Shown here one piece after another: positions 15,001-27,998 of a DNA stretch of 64,000 bases. The notes beneath the pieces were generated by a model. It worked only from the letters and a program-made list of their open reading frames with translations. It searched no databases and was not told where the DNA came from. The stretch covers positions 116,888,497-116,952,496 of the forward strand of contig OW240918.1 in NCBI GenBank assembly GCA_933207985.1, read 5' to 3'. Position numbers and translations under genes: made by a program. The DNA comes from Pelobates cultripes. Its lineage: Eukaryota; Chordata; Amphibia; Anura; Pelobatidae. Position 1 is the first letter of the stretch, and the number at the start of each line of letters is the position of its first letter.

Positions 15001-18000
15001 CCCCCTCCCCCTTATTGATATTTAGGGCCCCCACCCACAGCTCAGGGGTGGGGAACGGGGGGGGGCAATGGGTCTCAACTGACCACTATTGGTATTCAGG
15101 GCCCCCACCCGCCGCTCAGGTGTGGGGGTCGGGGGGGGCAATAGGTCCCCCCTTTAGTTTAAAAGCCCCCACTTGTGCGTCGCGGGTAGGGGCTCAGGAG
15201 GAGGGAATGTGCTTTTTTTTTTTTTATATATAACAGTGAGCAGCCACAGACGGCTTACTGTATAATAGACATGCCCCTACTCGAGTAGGGTCATAAGTTA
15301 ATAATACTAAGTAACCAGCTTATATAGAGACTGGGTCACATGCTGCACTGGCCAATCACAGCCATGGCTATGATGGCTTCTAAGGGCAAACGAGTCAAAT
15401 GCTTGTTGATTGGCTGCTCTGCAGCCTTTCAAAACGCGTCATTAAATCGCCAAAGACCGAACTCCAACCCGAACATACAGTGATATGTCCATGTTCAGGT
15501 CCAGGGTCCAAAAAAAACGTAATGTTCGGTACGAACCCGAACTTTACAGTCCGGGTTCGCTCAACTCTAATCAGCTCAACACTTATATTTCCTACAAAAT
15601 GATATGAAGAATGGAAAGAACGGAGATTTAGCTTTTCTTGTTGACTTTAAATTTTACTTTTTGAACCAGCTGGTGATAGATCAATATTAAATTCCAATAG
15701 TCATGAAATTAACTGAATTCTCATTTCTAAATAATTATTTGCATAGTAGAGGCAGCTCATCTCTTATTAAACAGCATAATCTGATATATTCCTAAAATAA
15801 AATGACTATGTTCTAAACTGTGTATTCTTAATTTTATTAAAAAAATTTTGGTAATTTTTTTTTTTCTCATCCCGGTCAGACATTCCGAAAAGCGAGGCGT
15901 TTTGCCTCAGACGTTTCCATAGCATTTAAACTCTGGCATAGCACTCTGAAAGTCATAGAAGGGAAATTTGGAACCAGTATCCTATCCTATTTCATTTTCC
16001 TGAGATGGCTTCTGGCTTTCAACATCTTTTCATTCATTATCAACTTCAGTTTTATAACAATTCCACAGTTTTTTGATATGAGACAAAACAACCTATCATT
16101 TTCTGGCCTGGAGCTACTTACTGGAGCTGTAAGTATAAAGTTTTGAAACAATCTGTGAAGTAAAGACTAGGGAGTTAAAAGAAGGAATTTACAGAACAAA
16201 CAGATTTAGCTTCTAAGTGTCCATTTGAAAATGTACGGTATATCTGTTAATTTATGTTGTGAGAAATAAAATGGCAAGTTCCTTAAAGGTAAAGACGACT
16301 AAAGTCACCCAGACTACTTCATGTTAATGAAGTGGCCTTGGTGCAATGGTCCTGACATTATAACCCTGCAATGTAAAACATTGCAGTTTTGTAGAAACCC
16401 CTCCTCTTTCTATAGTGCAGTTTTTTTTATATATATATAAATGCTGTTACAATCCACCCTGTTCATACATTGCAACATAATCTTATCTTGTGGCCATACA
16501 TAAACAAAAAAATTAGGGTATGCATTCATATTATACTGTATTGATGGAATACCCAAAGCCGGAAGCTCTCAGTCTGAGCCAAGCATGGTACTGCATGGCC
16601 TCTTAGCTGAAAGCAATCAGATCTTTCGTCTCTTTGAAGCTTGTAGTGAAGATGAGGAATGGTGTCTGGCTGACCACAGGTAATCTGTCAAATTTTTCTA
16701 ACATGGTTTGACCAGTTACAATCTGAGGTGCCGGAAGTGTTCATTTAATATTCTGCATGGAGTAATGGTTGTGCAAAACAAAACTACAGCTCCCATCATT
16801 CTCAGCGGGCAGACTACTTATTGTTGGAATACGTTTTCATGATTCTCTACCAGAGGAGCCGCAGTTAAAAACCACTGATTTACAGTGACTTTTTTTCAAT
16901 CTAAGTCTTTCGGTGCAGTGAAGGGCACAATCAAACGTTAGTCTTTATGCCTTTGTTTATATATATATATATATGTTTTGTGTAAAAAGAATAATGATAT
17001 TGATTGCGTTACTTTATCAGGGCTATTTTGAAGAAACCATTTTGTACTACGGATTTTACACAAATTCTACAATCCAAAAAGAAGCCAATCTTGCTCCTTA
17101 TAATATGCAGCTGGCATATATATTCACCATTGGACTGTATCTGGCAACCTGCTTTCTAATCTTGCTCTACAGGTAATGGCACCCTAGAATCTGATTTTGA
17201 CTGATTGGTCGAAACAGGCTTGTTATCTGTGATACAGTGTTGTTACTTTAAATGATCACATGATACATGGGTAAATGATGAACATTGATCTATACATTTT
17301 ATTGACAGGAAATTCCTCAGGAATTCAAGTGTAGTTGGTATTTACTCAGCTCTGGTTAGTTATTGCAGAAAGAAAGGATATATATTATAAGGTGCATAGT
17401 CTCAGGTGTCCTATTTGTACGAGAACCTCATTAATGGAATCCTGTTAACTCCCAGTTGTTGTAAATACTTTTCATATAAACGTAGGTGTTCATTTACCCA
17501 AGCAGTTATTCACTAATCTGTGGAGAGCTGACCATCAACCAGGAATCTGAAATTTTAGATCAGAATAACTAAATTGGATAAAAATTCAAACTCCACTGTT
17601 TATTTTTTTATGTATTTTTTTTGCTTAGCTGCTTTGGCCTACGATGTGAAATGCATTACACAGCAGATACTTTTAGTGTGCAGATGGCATGATGCAAGTC
17701 TCCCTTATACATGACCGTAGTAGCCTCGATTACCAGGCTGTGACTACCATAAATCAAACCACAAGGCACAGACGTAGTGGGTAGAAAAGGCCAAAGCCAT
17801 TTTTATTTATTAAAACGGTCATTGCCTTCAATTGACATTAAATATATATTGAACCTTATAACCGCATTAGGCAATGACAATGTTTTTTAACACAGGGTTA
17901 ACATAATTCTAAATAACTTCCAGACTGTAATTAGCATAATTAACCATTAACAATTTAACATTTTCAGCACCAGCTTGCTCCCAGGGATCCCTGTGTTGGA

Positions 18001-21000
18001 ACCGATACAAACGCTACCCAGCCCCCGATTTAGGCCGAAGAGCCCCTCTTCCGGTTCAAAACCTCTTACCAAGCCCCCATTAGGTTATCACCACATCCTC
18101 ATTGTGAGGCCATAGACCATCCCAGCAGCAAGCCAACGCCAAGGCTGCAACAATGATCTTCTCCGGCACTGCTATCCTTGTGACTCGCCGTCTCTGAAAG
18201 AAAAGGAAAAACCGACAGAATGTGGCACTATCGCCCCATAAACCAGCCTATACATGCCTTTTGACCCTTCTGCCTCTCCCTTCTTTCTATATCCACCAAT
18301 TTATACAGCCTTGCTCAGCACAATTGTCAAGGGCCCTCCCCTGCCTATTTGTCTCCATGGGGGTGCAGTGTTAATAGAATGCGGTGTTGCAGTGAGGGGC
18401 CAGGATTTCACATAGCAGTGGTGAGATGAGTTGTCACTCATCATTTTATTTTATTTATACAAGTTAATTAAATGCTACATGGTTTTCTTCCTTTAATGAA
18501 CCACAAACTGCTTTTTAGTTAAATGCTGCACATATGGACTTGAACCCTATTGCTGCCAGAAATGAAGATCCACTTATGGCAGCATCATTAGAATTCTGAA
18601 AGCAAAAGAGAGTTCCAGGCTGGCTAATGTTAATTCTGTGTGAATTCCAGGCAGTGAGCTGTAGGGGCTTATGATGTTGCAGGATCCCTTTGACTAGACC
18701 ACTTGATAAACTAGTAGAGCTGCTCTGACCCACTGTTCCATTAGGACCCACTGTTCCATTAGGACTCAAACAGCCCATGAACACTTTGAGTGCCAATGTG
18801 GTCAAAACAGTGTGGGCTTCTTACTACTAAACTTCTGTCACTTGCAAAGACAGAATAATGCCAAGCTTCTTTTATTAAAGGAACACTACAGCGTTAAGAA
18901 TTGAAAATTGTATTCCTAATGCAATAGCGTACCCTATATCAAACTTAATAGTTTCCCCCCCACCTCCACTCGTGAAAGTTAAAAACCCCTTTTACACTTA
19001 CCTCTTTCCAGTGCAATGGCTCCATCAGAGTTGGTTAGATCTCCTCCTCCTGCGAATTCACAGCAATGATGGGACCCAAAGCTTTCCTATTTCGAATTTA
19101 AAAACATTGGACCTCTTCATGCAAAGTGTAATTTCACAGAGTAAAACTGTTAGGCACTAAGAAGCACCTCTAGTCCCTGTCTAGAAGATCACCCACGCTT
19201 CTACCGTGAGCGAATACTTTGGTAGACAGAGGTGGGCTTAATCGCAGTTTTTCTGAAATTGCAGGGTTGAGATGACAGGGGCTCTTCACCCAGACCGCTT
19301 CAATGAGATGAAGTGGTTTGGATGCTTATAGTGTCTCTTTAAGGTTCATATAGAGCTTCAATGGAAAATAACTATGAGGTCAAATTTTAAATGTATTGAA
19401 ATAATTCTTAGGAATTGATCATGGCTGAAAAGTGCTGCAATTAAGAGAACCTGCCTTTTATCTTACGATTCATTGTCTGTCTGTCAGTCTGTCTGTGTCT
19501 AAGCATCTATACTGCATATATAACACTATGGTGATATTAAATCACACATTTTTCAGTGCTGTCATTATATCGCATTATTTGACAATTTTATGTCGAGCAA
19601 TTCTGGGGTACAGCTGTAAAAATGGAACACTCTGTGGAGACCACTATACTTTTTCTGTTGATTGCTGTATTTTAGAATGTTTAACCAGAATTTCTTATTT
19701 ACATATAACTCACATTGTGTGATTCTAGGAAAAAATACAATAATTATTTAATGTAATATGTTGTGTATTGAATAATACATAAACGAATGTCATTATACAG
19801 GTTGATCATATATTCTGTGTACTGATATATCCTTATTTATTACACCCTGATGCCCACGGTATAATCACCCTTCTTGTTTTTCAGCATGGGAAAATCTTAT
19901 CGCGATCACTTTATTAATCCGGCTTCTTTCTCTGGAAATGCTGCCAAACTTCTATGTAGTTGGGATTTCAGCATAACCAATATAAAGGCAGTGGATTTAA
20001 AGAAAAAACATCTTAGCACGCAAATAAAGGTAAAAAAAAAATACTAAGAACATCCTGGTACATGCTGGGTGTTTGTTTTTGTTTTTTATTGGCCATGTAA
20101 CTTACATACTGAACCCCTTTAGCCTTGCACACTGTTGTAGCAACCACACCTGATTTACTGACTGATAAAGCCAGTATCTTGGCTTGTTTTGGTTTTTTAC
20201 AATCTCTTACTTACTGGTGACATCATCCATGCAAATATTACTTTTTCCTGTAATGCATATATAACAACAAGGCTTAAATATTTTTACTATACTTTTTTTA
20301 TTTTTGTTTTTTGGGGGCTAAATTGTATAACAAGCGCTAAACCTTTCTTTGGTAACTTCCTGTTATGCTAAATGGGCTAACCCGTTGCTGACTTCCATAA
20401 CATCAATGACATAGATAACTTGCTAATTTATGTCAGTAACGTCATTTTTAAAGTCACACCCCAGTTCCACTACTAGTTTGTTCCCTGAAGGAATACTGTA
20501 GGCTGGTTTTTTCTTACAAGAGATAAGTCTATCTTTGACGCTCGAATGACACTTTCGAATAGAAGTCAATGGGAGAACTGCTATTCAGTTACCAGAATTA
20601 TTTATCTCTTTTTAATATAATCCAGTCTTCTCAATGATACTAGTTTGAGATAGGAACTCGTACTCCTCACTTGACAACGCCCTATGGAATGTTTATTGCA
20701 GCTAGGAATCCTGGGTAATGGCTGAGGATAAAGATATGTGTCATTTATCTATACAGTTAAACAGGACTGCCTAGTGAGTTACACTTTTTATATGGCTACA
20801 GATAAGATGTGCGGAACCAGAAGAAATAAATGAATTTTTGCATTTATTTATTTACTCTTCTCTCAGCAGGGTGAAGTGATGGTAGCGTTACTGGGGACAG
20901 TACAAATACCAGTAAACACCCATTCATCACAGCTTTACAAAGTAGTATATAATAAATGCGATAACATATTACAAATACATTTTTCCTTGTACTTCATTGC

Positions 21001-24000
21001 CAGGATGCTGGTGTTTAAAGGGAGTAACACCAATCACTTTGCTCCTCTATTTCCTAGACAGGGCTAGCAGCGTTGGCTGGAGAGTTACTATAGCAACGAG
21101 AGCGCGTACGCTGTGGTTACTATGTTTGGAGAGCAGAAGGACCTCCTGTGGGAGGCCTCTCCCGCTCTCCCTTCTGAGTCAATTCTTTGGCTTAGAGTAT
21201 ATGCTGTAGAATTGACTGAAGAGTGAAGAAATAGACCTATTTTAAATGCCTTTTTCTCCCAAGTCTGTACATTTGCTTCCAAATCTGCTAAAATCGGTTA
21301 CATTTTATGCTGTTTCAAAAGAGCATAAGTTGTAGGTACCGTGATAGGTACCCTTTAAATTAGTGCCATACGGTATCTATTTTAGTCAAGGGGCATTTTC
21401 AGTGTGATTATGAAAACTGTTATGCTTTCGGTTAGGGTGGTTACGTTGTCCATTTAGTATGGGTAGCTTTTACAAAAATTTATATTTCATGGACACTTAT
21501 GTAGTTATTAAAGGATAGCTGTAATCGCAAGACTAATTTTTTAAAAAAAAATTTTTTAATATAATGATACTGTCATCAAGTTTTGAATGGAAATAGATTA
21601 TTTCTTAAAGTATATTTAAAAAATAAGGAAAAACGCAATCCCTGTGTTAGACTGGATACTTCAGACATGTACATGCACCTTGGGTCATACCGTGTTTAAA
21701 AACCAACAGTTTAAGTGTTGAGGTCAGGGCCGGACTGGAAAAAAAAATTTGGCCCGGGCATATTTTAATCACAGCGGCCCACTGAAAAGGGGGCGGGGCC
21801 AGATAGGGTGTGCTTGTCATTGTGGATGACAAAACACACCCTATCTCAAAGTGAGCATGTTGGTTCAATGCTCTTCCAGGGCAGACCATGCGCAGAGCTC
21901 TGCTGAAGAGCTCTAGCATGAAAAAAAAAAAAGGCCCTGTATTTGTTCTGCACAGCCCAAGCAAATTTAATAATATGCTTGCGCTGTGTTTGCTTGCAAC
22001 TTGTCTCTGGTGTCTCCATAAATGGGATACCAGGAGACAAAATCCAGGAAAGGGTACTGTGCATATGTCTGGAGCCTGCTTATGGGATTGCGTGTGTGTA
22101 GAGCAAGCATGTCAAACTTGCGGCCCACCAGCCGCATGCGGCCCACAAGGACCATCTTTGCGGCCCGGTGAGTTGCGAGTCCATGCTGGTGTTATAGCAG
22201 AGTAGGCAACTGCTCTCCCCACATTGCAGGTGCCTACTCTGCTAACATTGACCCGGACGGGGAGGAATGCCAGCGTGGGAGCTCAGCCTTCCAGCTCCTC
22301 ACTGCTCCTTCGCGCACGCCGACTGAAGTGAAGCCGGGCGCTGGAATATGATGTCCTATTCCGGCACCCGGCATCACTGAACCACGCGCGGGAGCATTGA
22401 GGAGCTGGAAGGACACCAGGGAGATGCCCCCCCATCGGCTCCATAAGGTAAGAAGCAATAAAGAAAAGTGTGTGTGTGTGTCTGTCAGTGTGTGTGTCTG
22501 TCAGTCAGCGTGTCTGTCTGTCAGTGTGTGTATATGTGTGTGTCTGTCTGTGTGTGTCTGTGTGTGTCTGTCTGTCAGCGTGTGTGTGTGTCTGTCTGTG
22601 TGTGTCTGTCTGTCTGTCTGTGAGTATGTGTGTGTGTGCGGCCCACATAAACATAAACCTTGTTTATGTGGCCCGTACAACACTTTGAGTTTGACATGCT
22701 TGGTGTAGAGTGAGCTGATTGTGGTATGGTTTGGTGTTAATAGGTTGGTTTCAGTCATGTTGTGTTTGTGGTGTAATTTATATGTGTCTAGGTGCTGTAG
22801 AGAGTGTGTATAAGGGGCATAGTGTGTATAGGGGATGTAGTGTGTGTGTAGGGGTTGTAGAGACTGTGTGTTTAGGTGATGTAGTGTGTGTTTGCTTACA
22901 AGGAATCTTGTGTGTGCATAGGAGATCTAGAGTATGTATGTCAGAAATGTAGTGTGTGTTTGAAGGACCCAGACTGTGTATAGGAGATCTAGTGAGTGTG
23001 TGTGTAGATGATCCAGAGTTGGGTAAGGGATCTAGTGTGTGTCTGGAATGTAATGTGTTTAGGGGTGCAGTATGTGTGTGAGGGGTTCTGTAGTATATAT
23101 ACATATATGTTTGGAAGTATTGTGTGTGCGTGTGTGTGTGTGTGTGGGAGGGGAAGGGGGTTGCAGTGTGTGTGTGTGGGGGGGTTGGAGGAAGGCAAGT
23201 TTTTTTTATAATAAAAAAACAAAAACAAACAGGCATTGTATCCACCCTCCCTTCTTGGTGCTAGTGCTGAGTGAAATCTAGCCTGTGGGGTTAGAGTTCA
23301 CTCTGGCTAGACCCAGAGTGTTGCCATGGCAATGCTCCTGATCTCATGAGAGGAATCCGGCGGTGCTGCAAGATAGAGCTCCTCTGGGTCCTCTCCTGTC
23401 TTCCTACCTCCCCAACCGGCGGCCGCATGAAATTGCCTGTGGACTGGTGAGGGAGATCTTTGATCTCCCCTCCAGCCCGTCATGGAACACAGCGCTTGGA
23501 TAGCGCTGGCCCTGCATGGACCGGTCGGGGAGGTCCTGTGACCTCTCCTGCCGGCCTCGGACCATGGCCATTGCAGCCCACCGGGCATTTGCTCGGTGTG
23601 CCTGATAACCAGTCCGGGCCTGGTTGAGGTAACTGTTGTCTTTTAAAACTGTCCCTAAATTAATAGGCAAAGACCATCTTTGCATCTTTAAAAGGTTGTA
23701 ATCTTTAAGGTGTCTTTTATCATAAAACAGTGATTGTGATATTTGGTAACTCAGTCACTCTAAATTGCCTCACAGATAAATAAATCATTATCAGGATTAT
23801 TCGCAAAAATCATAATTGTGGGAAACTGACCAGGGAATCACAATTTATAGGCCGAATATTTCAAATCCGTTTTATTGGTCTAAACTTTGTCAGAGTTCTT
23901 CACTAATGTGAATAATGGCCAAAATGGCTGAAATGGAAAAATCCTCAGTCTGCTATATTTCCAGTTTGACTATTTTGGTCTAAAATTGTAAAATCCCTTT

Positions 24001-27000
24001 AAATTCTCTGACGATTCTGTCCTTGCTGAGTACCCTGTGTAATAACTCTGTCAGTGTTGGTGGGAATGGGGAGACGCCTGTGCTGGATTAGGTGGTGTTT
24101 GGACAAGTGGTGGATGACAAAGTGTGGTTGGGTAATTGGAATTTGGAACCTACAGTCTCCTTGAACTGTTCATAAAACCTGGAGTGACCTTCAGCTACGC
24201 AATAAACCCATACTCTGCGCAAAAACCTGGTATATATTGCTGATTTTTGTATACAAAAGTAATAATTTAACGTTTTCTGTTTTGATTTTGCCGGCAGGAA
24301 ACGCTATCAGAAAAATTAATGGAAAAGCTGAAATTGACACTGAAAGAGAAGATTGCACGCTTCAGTATCCATGTGGTTGCGTGGATTCTATCCACTGGGA
24401 TCGCAGTCGGCTGCTGTGCGGGTGTATATGAACTCTGCACTATAGTCGATGGCGTGCAGGTATTACTTTTTTCTGTGTTCCTAGTGGAATATCTCACCCC
24501 TGTATGTTCCATAATCATATGGTGATTCCACCACCATACAAGGGCACACGAGAAGCACTTCCTGGCAGTATGTAAATGTATACATGTTGTCACATGCCAA
24601 TCCGTTAATAACAACACTTCCTTTTTGATCCACTTGAGGAATAATTAATAGATTTTTTGCTCTGGCAATGTAGGATTCACATTCTACATGTGACACCCAA
24701 CAGACTAATGATGCTGGTGGAAAAAAATGTCCTCCCGTTCAGCCATCTATTTAGTGTGAACTAGATAAAAAAAAAAAACAACAACCAGTTATTAAATAAA
24801 AATTACTTGTTTCAGTGATTTGAAGTGGTCATGGTGCATTGCGTCTGTCCGTGCAGTGTTTACCTATGAAACGCTGCACAAACTCCACTCTCAACCCCCC
24901 GGTGCTGCCCCTTCCTGACCTCTCTATGCCGCCTTTCAGGAGGGTAATGTCAAGCAAAGAGGATCAGTCTGAGGGACGAACTAGGCCTCGACCATGAAAC
25001 AGAGGAACGTTTAAGAAGTTGATCTGGGTATAAACAAACACAATATAAAATTATACACGCAAGATCCTTGCTAATACTTTAATGTTTGGCAAAGTGTTTA
25101 ATGCAACACTGCCATACAGGTGACTTTCTACAACCGTTTCCTGGTAAACATGTAATCTAGACACTGATGTCCTGAGGCGTTTCAGACAGTGATCTTAAAT
25201 TTCACTCCTGTCGGGCTAATTGTTTAAAGCTGTTCCACCTGTATTGCTGGTAAATTAATACTTTACTCCCTAAATGGGGGATAATAGAGGAAAGGTGAGA
25301 ATTTAGTGCAAGATTTGCAGAATATACTAGATTCAGTTTCATGTTAAATGAAAATGTTATTTTCTAAATATCTTTGTGATATATATATTTTTTTTAATTT
25401 AATTTTATTTACATTTTATTGCAGAATCCATTAATCACAGAACCATGGTGCAATTTACTGTGGTAACAATGGGATGTTTATATAAATGCATTTGAAAGTG
25501 GGAAAGTGCATATGTTTTCATGTCATGGTGGACCATTTTAGTTTCTTTTTTTTTGTTTGTCAGATGGTAGCACATACAAACACACTCACGCACACAGTAG
25601 AGCACAGTAATAAGTTGTCTGTGCCGGCCATTTTGAATTTTGTGATAAAGGTTTTTAAATAAACTGAAACGTTGACAAAATGAAATGTTAAGATCTTCTG
25701 TTACTGACAATAAGACTACTAATGCAGTTCTTCATTGCATATATATTAATTATTGAAAATCTTGCAACAGGGCATAATATTACTATCTGGGGTCCTTGAC
25801 TGCATGAGGTTTGTTACATAATGCTTTAAAGAACTACTAAAGGCACCCACCCAATTAAGTGGACAAGATGAAGTGACCCTTTACCGGGTTATTCACTAAA
25901 GTGAGAATTCAAAATGAAAGCAGCCAAACCGGTGGCATAGCTGGCTTAGAAAATGTTTCCGGTTTGGCTATTTTCCCTTGAATTTGAAATTCACTTTGAA
26001 TTCTCACTTTAGTGAATAACTGTTGGTTTCATCCTTGTATTCTAAAACATTGCCGTTGGATACAGCAGTGGTATAATAGTGGTTAACAAACCAATAGTGG
26101 TTGTCTTCCTGACCACCACTAGAGGCGCTTCCCCTCTGAGAACCAAGTCAGACTTGATCTCTATCAAAAGCTGCTCATAGAGAGCATTTGATTGGCTTAG
26201 AGCAGCAATTTGCTGCTCATGCGCACTAGCCTCTTAATGTTTCTTTATGGAAAAGCTTTGGATTTGCTGAGATAATCAATTGGCTTGATGATCTCAGTCA
26301 AAGAGGCGGGGCATCAGGAGACCAGAAGTAAAAATGGCTTAACTTCACACGTGTGAAGGGGCACAGTAATCTAAATAGGAAGCAGGGCACTATAGCGTTA
26401 GTAATACATGTTTGTGTTAAAGTTATTTAAATGTAAGTGTTTCTGGTTATACGTTAAAGCTTGAAGACCAAGAGCGTTTACAGAAGAACTTTGGCAACCT
26501 TTGTTAAGCTATTGTTGCATAATTAGTAGCGAGAAATCCGAAATACAAGGAGCATGTCAACCTGTAATGCTAGGCTAGAGTAACACACAGTGAGAGATTA
26601 TCGGAAAATGGCAAATACGCGAGTCTAGAAGAAAACAAACCATGACAGGCATGTGAAAATTACTGCTATTGAGAAAATAACTTGTGTAGATGTGGTGAAA
26701 CTGGATGTGACAGGTTTCCTTAGAACATTCCAATTCCTTTTCTCACAGCAACATCCTGCTCACAATATGTCTGCCCAAAGAGAAATGATTTACTTGAGGC
26801 TGCTGATATCCATCTACTATTAAATATTCTAACCGTCGTCAGAGTATTGAAATATTAATGTCTGTCGTAATGTAGAACGATCACCTACTTCACCCGCCAC
26901 CATTTTGTTTTAAATAATTTACTTTCTACCAAATGTTGCCTGTAGCCTGCAGTGTGAGGTAGTCCTGAGATCTGTGCCTCCTATGTATCTACCTTTTCCT

Positions 27001-27947
27001 GCTTGCTTATTACTGACTGAGAGGAGCATGGTATGACATCATTGGAGGCATAGATGTAAAGCTGAAAGTACACACAGAGGATTGTAATTAACAAAATGAT
27101 GGCAATAACGAATAAATGTTCACAAAATAAATAAAAAATTTCTCTAACTTTTTCTATCCTAATGTCGATTTCCCACAGAGGAACATTACTGTACCTCTAA
27201 CGAAGCAAGCCTCAACATTAGTTGTTCCAGTGGTCGTTTCTCTCATCAATCTTTTAGTACCTCTAGTCTATGCAACGCTTGGCCTAATGGAGACCTATAA
27301 ATACCCACGGCATTACATCTATGCAGTAATCATAAGGTATAGTGTCAATTTTCTTTTTACTTTTTACTTAATTGCTGTACAATGGTAGGAAATCTGTACT
27401 TTTCTAAGATGGTAGATACAAATCCCACAATTGCATGCTAGCCATATTTACCAGTTCTGCTAAAAAAAATTGCTAACCTTTTCCTGTGCTGCTCACCACT
27501 CTGCCTCCCATGATGTCACAGAGGATGCATGGGGATCACAAGCATTCAAACTTCCCCATAGAAAATTGTAGTAATTTTGATTTCATTTTCTTTATGGAAA
27601 TTAAGGCAATATCTACGTATTCACAGGAGTAGGAAACGCTGTAATATGGTAATCCTTTTTTATTTATTTTGTGTATTGGTTCAGTTATGCTATTGCTTTT
27701 AAAGGGACACTGTAGGCACTATACCCATTTAATCTCACTGATTTGGATATAGCACCTGAAGTCCTCTCGTGCTGTCCCCCATTCAATGTTAAAACATGTT
27801 TGAGTTGTTTAATACTAAAAAGGGGCCTTGGCCACTAACAGGCCAGCCCCTATTGGAGGTATGAGTAGAAATTGCACACTTCTCTAGCCATACCTCAGAA
27901 TGGCACTGTGATAGGCTGAGAGCAGTCAGCTGACACTAAATAAATCG

Positions 27948-27998
<51 letters not shown>

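Noticed and set aside
22397..23281. Several frames with Cys/Val/Ser or His/Thr repeats
   Set aside because: TG-rich microsatellites inside nested hAT elements, not genes.
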